A DNA stretch of 64,000 nt, from NCBI RefSeq assembly GCF_036320655.1, contig NZ_CP143258.1, positions 1 through 64,000 on the forward strand. Reading direction: 5' to 3'. Position numbers and translations under genes: made by a program. Shown here in pieces: positions 63,915 to 64,000 of the stretch (position 1 is its first letter; each line of letters starts with the position of its first letter). This stretch comes from Porphyromonas pogonae (GTDB taxonomy: Bacteria; Bacteroidota; Bacteroidia; Bacteroidales; Porphyromonadaceae). The notes beneath the pieces were generated by a model. That model did not search any database. It was not told where the DNA came from and worked only from the letters and a program-made list of their open reading frames with translations.

Positions 63915-63923
63915 CGCTTTTCT

Positions 63924-63931
63924 TATATTTG
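63924..63931 (+). promoter_or_regulatory. Promoter -7 element of the last gene
   Basis: TATATTTG, exact TAnnTTTG, 28 bp before the ATG at 63960. Confidence 0.5.
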
Positions 63932-63959
63932 CATTATCAAACATAAAGAAAAACGAATT

Positions 63960-64000
63960 ATGGGGTTGGACAACTTGACGGAAACATTACCGGAAAAGGA
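63960..64000 (+). CDS. Start of an unidentified gene (cut by window end)
   Basis: Thirteen codons visible, MGLDNLTETLPEK. Promoter and a palindromic operator lie directly upstream. Too short to assign; the operator and position would suit a self-regulating TetR-type regulator, but that is a guess. Confidence 0.45.
   Translation, partial: MGLDNLTETLPEK

Overview
The window is a Bacteroidales chromosome segment, most like the Porphyromonadaceae. Support for this includes promoters of the TAnnTTTG type, an Rnf complex, a PorV homologue (type IX secretion), GldH, DUF4270 and choice-of-anchor lipoproteins, GH92/GH31/GH13 glycosidases, and an rSAM/lipoprotein pair. No species is claimed. I saw no rRNA, tRNA, transposase, prophage or CRISPR array.

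Layout. 0.6-2.6 kb holds a radical SAM/SPASM enzyme with two small lipoproteins (one uncharacterised system) behind a perfect Fur-box core. 2.7-8.4 kb holds pheT-yebC, two acyltransferase-fold genes and a small membrane protein. 9.6-17.2 kb holds a SulP transporter, dihydrouridine synthase, a redox-dead thioredoxin-fold lipoprotein, an N-terminal-only starch synthase, a DUF4270 lipoprotein and an MFS permease. 17.7-23.2 kb is a complete rseC-rnfBCDGEA operon on the minus strand. 23.5-32.2 kb holds a glucose-1-phosphatase-like enzyme, a large secreted GH31, a secreted unknown and a znuA-znuC pair without a permease. 32.5-35.5 kb holds ricT-gldH and an outer-membrane barrel-like protein. 36.7-45.5 kb holds topB, two GH92 mannosidases (one with the catalytic Glu replaced by Gln) and a GH13 amylase pseudogene with two separate lesions. 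45.6-48.3 kb holds a leukocidin-like lipoprotein and rpsO. 49.8-64 kb holds recJ, recQ, rex, a fumarylacetoacetase-family gene, porV, ispF, an iron alcohol dehydrogenase, GNAT and MerR genes, a 2-hydroxyacid dehydrogenase, a GHL10 lipoprotein, a SufT-like DUF59 protein, lpxH and the first codons of a further gene.

The most striking feature is a family of about 0.8 kb intergenic elements at about 0, 9, 36 and 49 kb, with a divergent relative at 25 kb. All lie in the same orientation. Each has a strong promoter (outside the window for the first copy), a weakly conserved stretch that can encode a short peptide, an array of phased 22-bp repeats, an imperfect inverted repeat with CTTATTT/AAATAAG arms, and a TTTGACA-N3-TGTCAAA palindrome. 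Sequence between modules has diverged, but distances between modules are held to within a few bases. They do not match any element I can name.

Functionally the window mixes housekeeping (translation, DNA repair, isoprenoid and lipid A synthesis), energy conservation (Rnf, with the NADH sensor Rex elsewhere in the window), glycan foraging (GH31, GH92, GH13, GHL10) and envelope biogenesis (PorV, GldH, LpxH, many lipoproteins).
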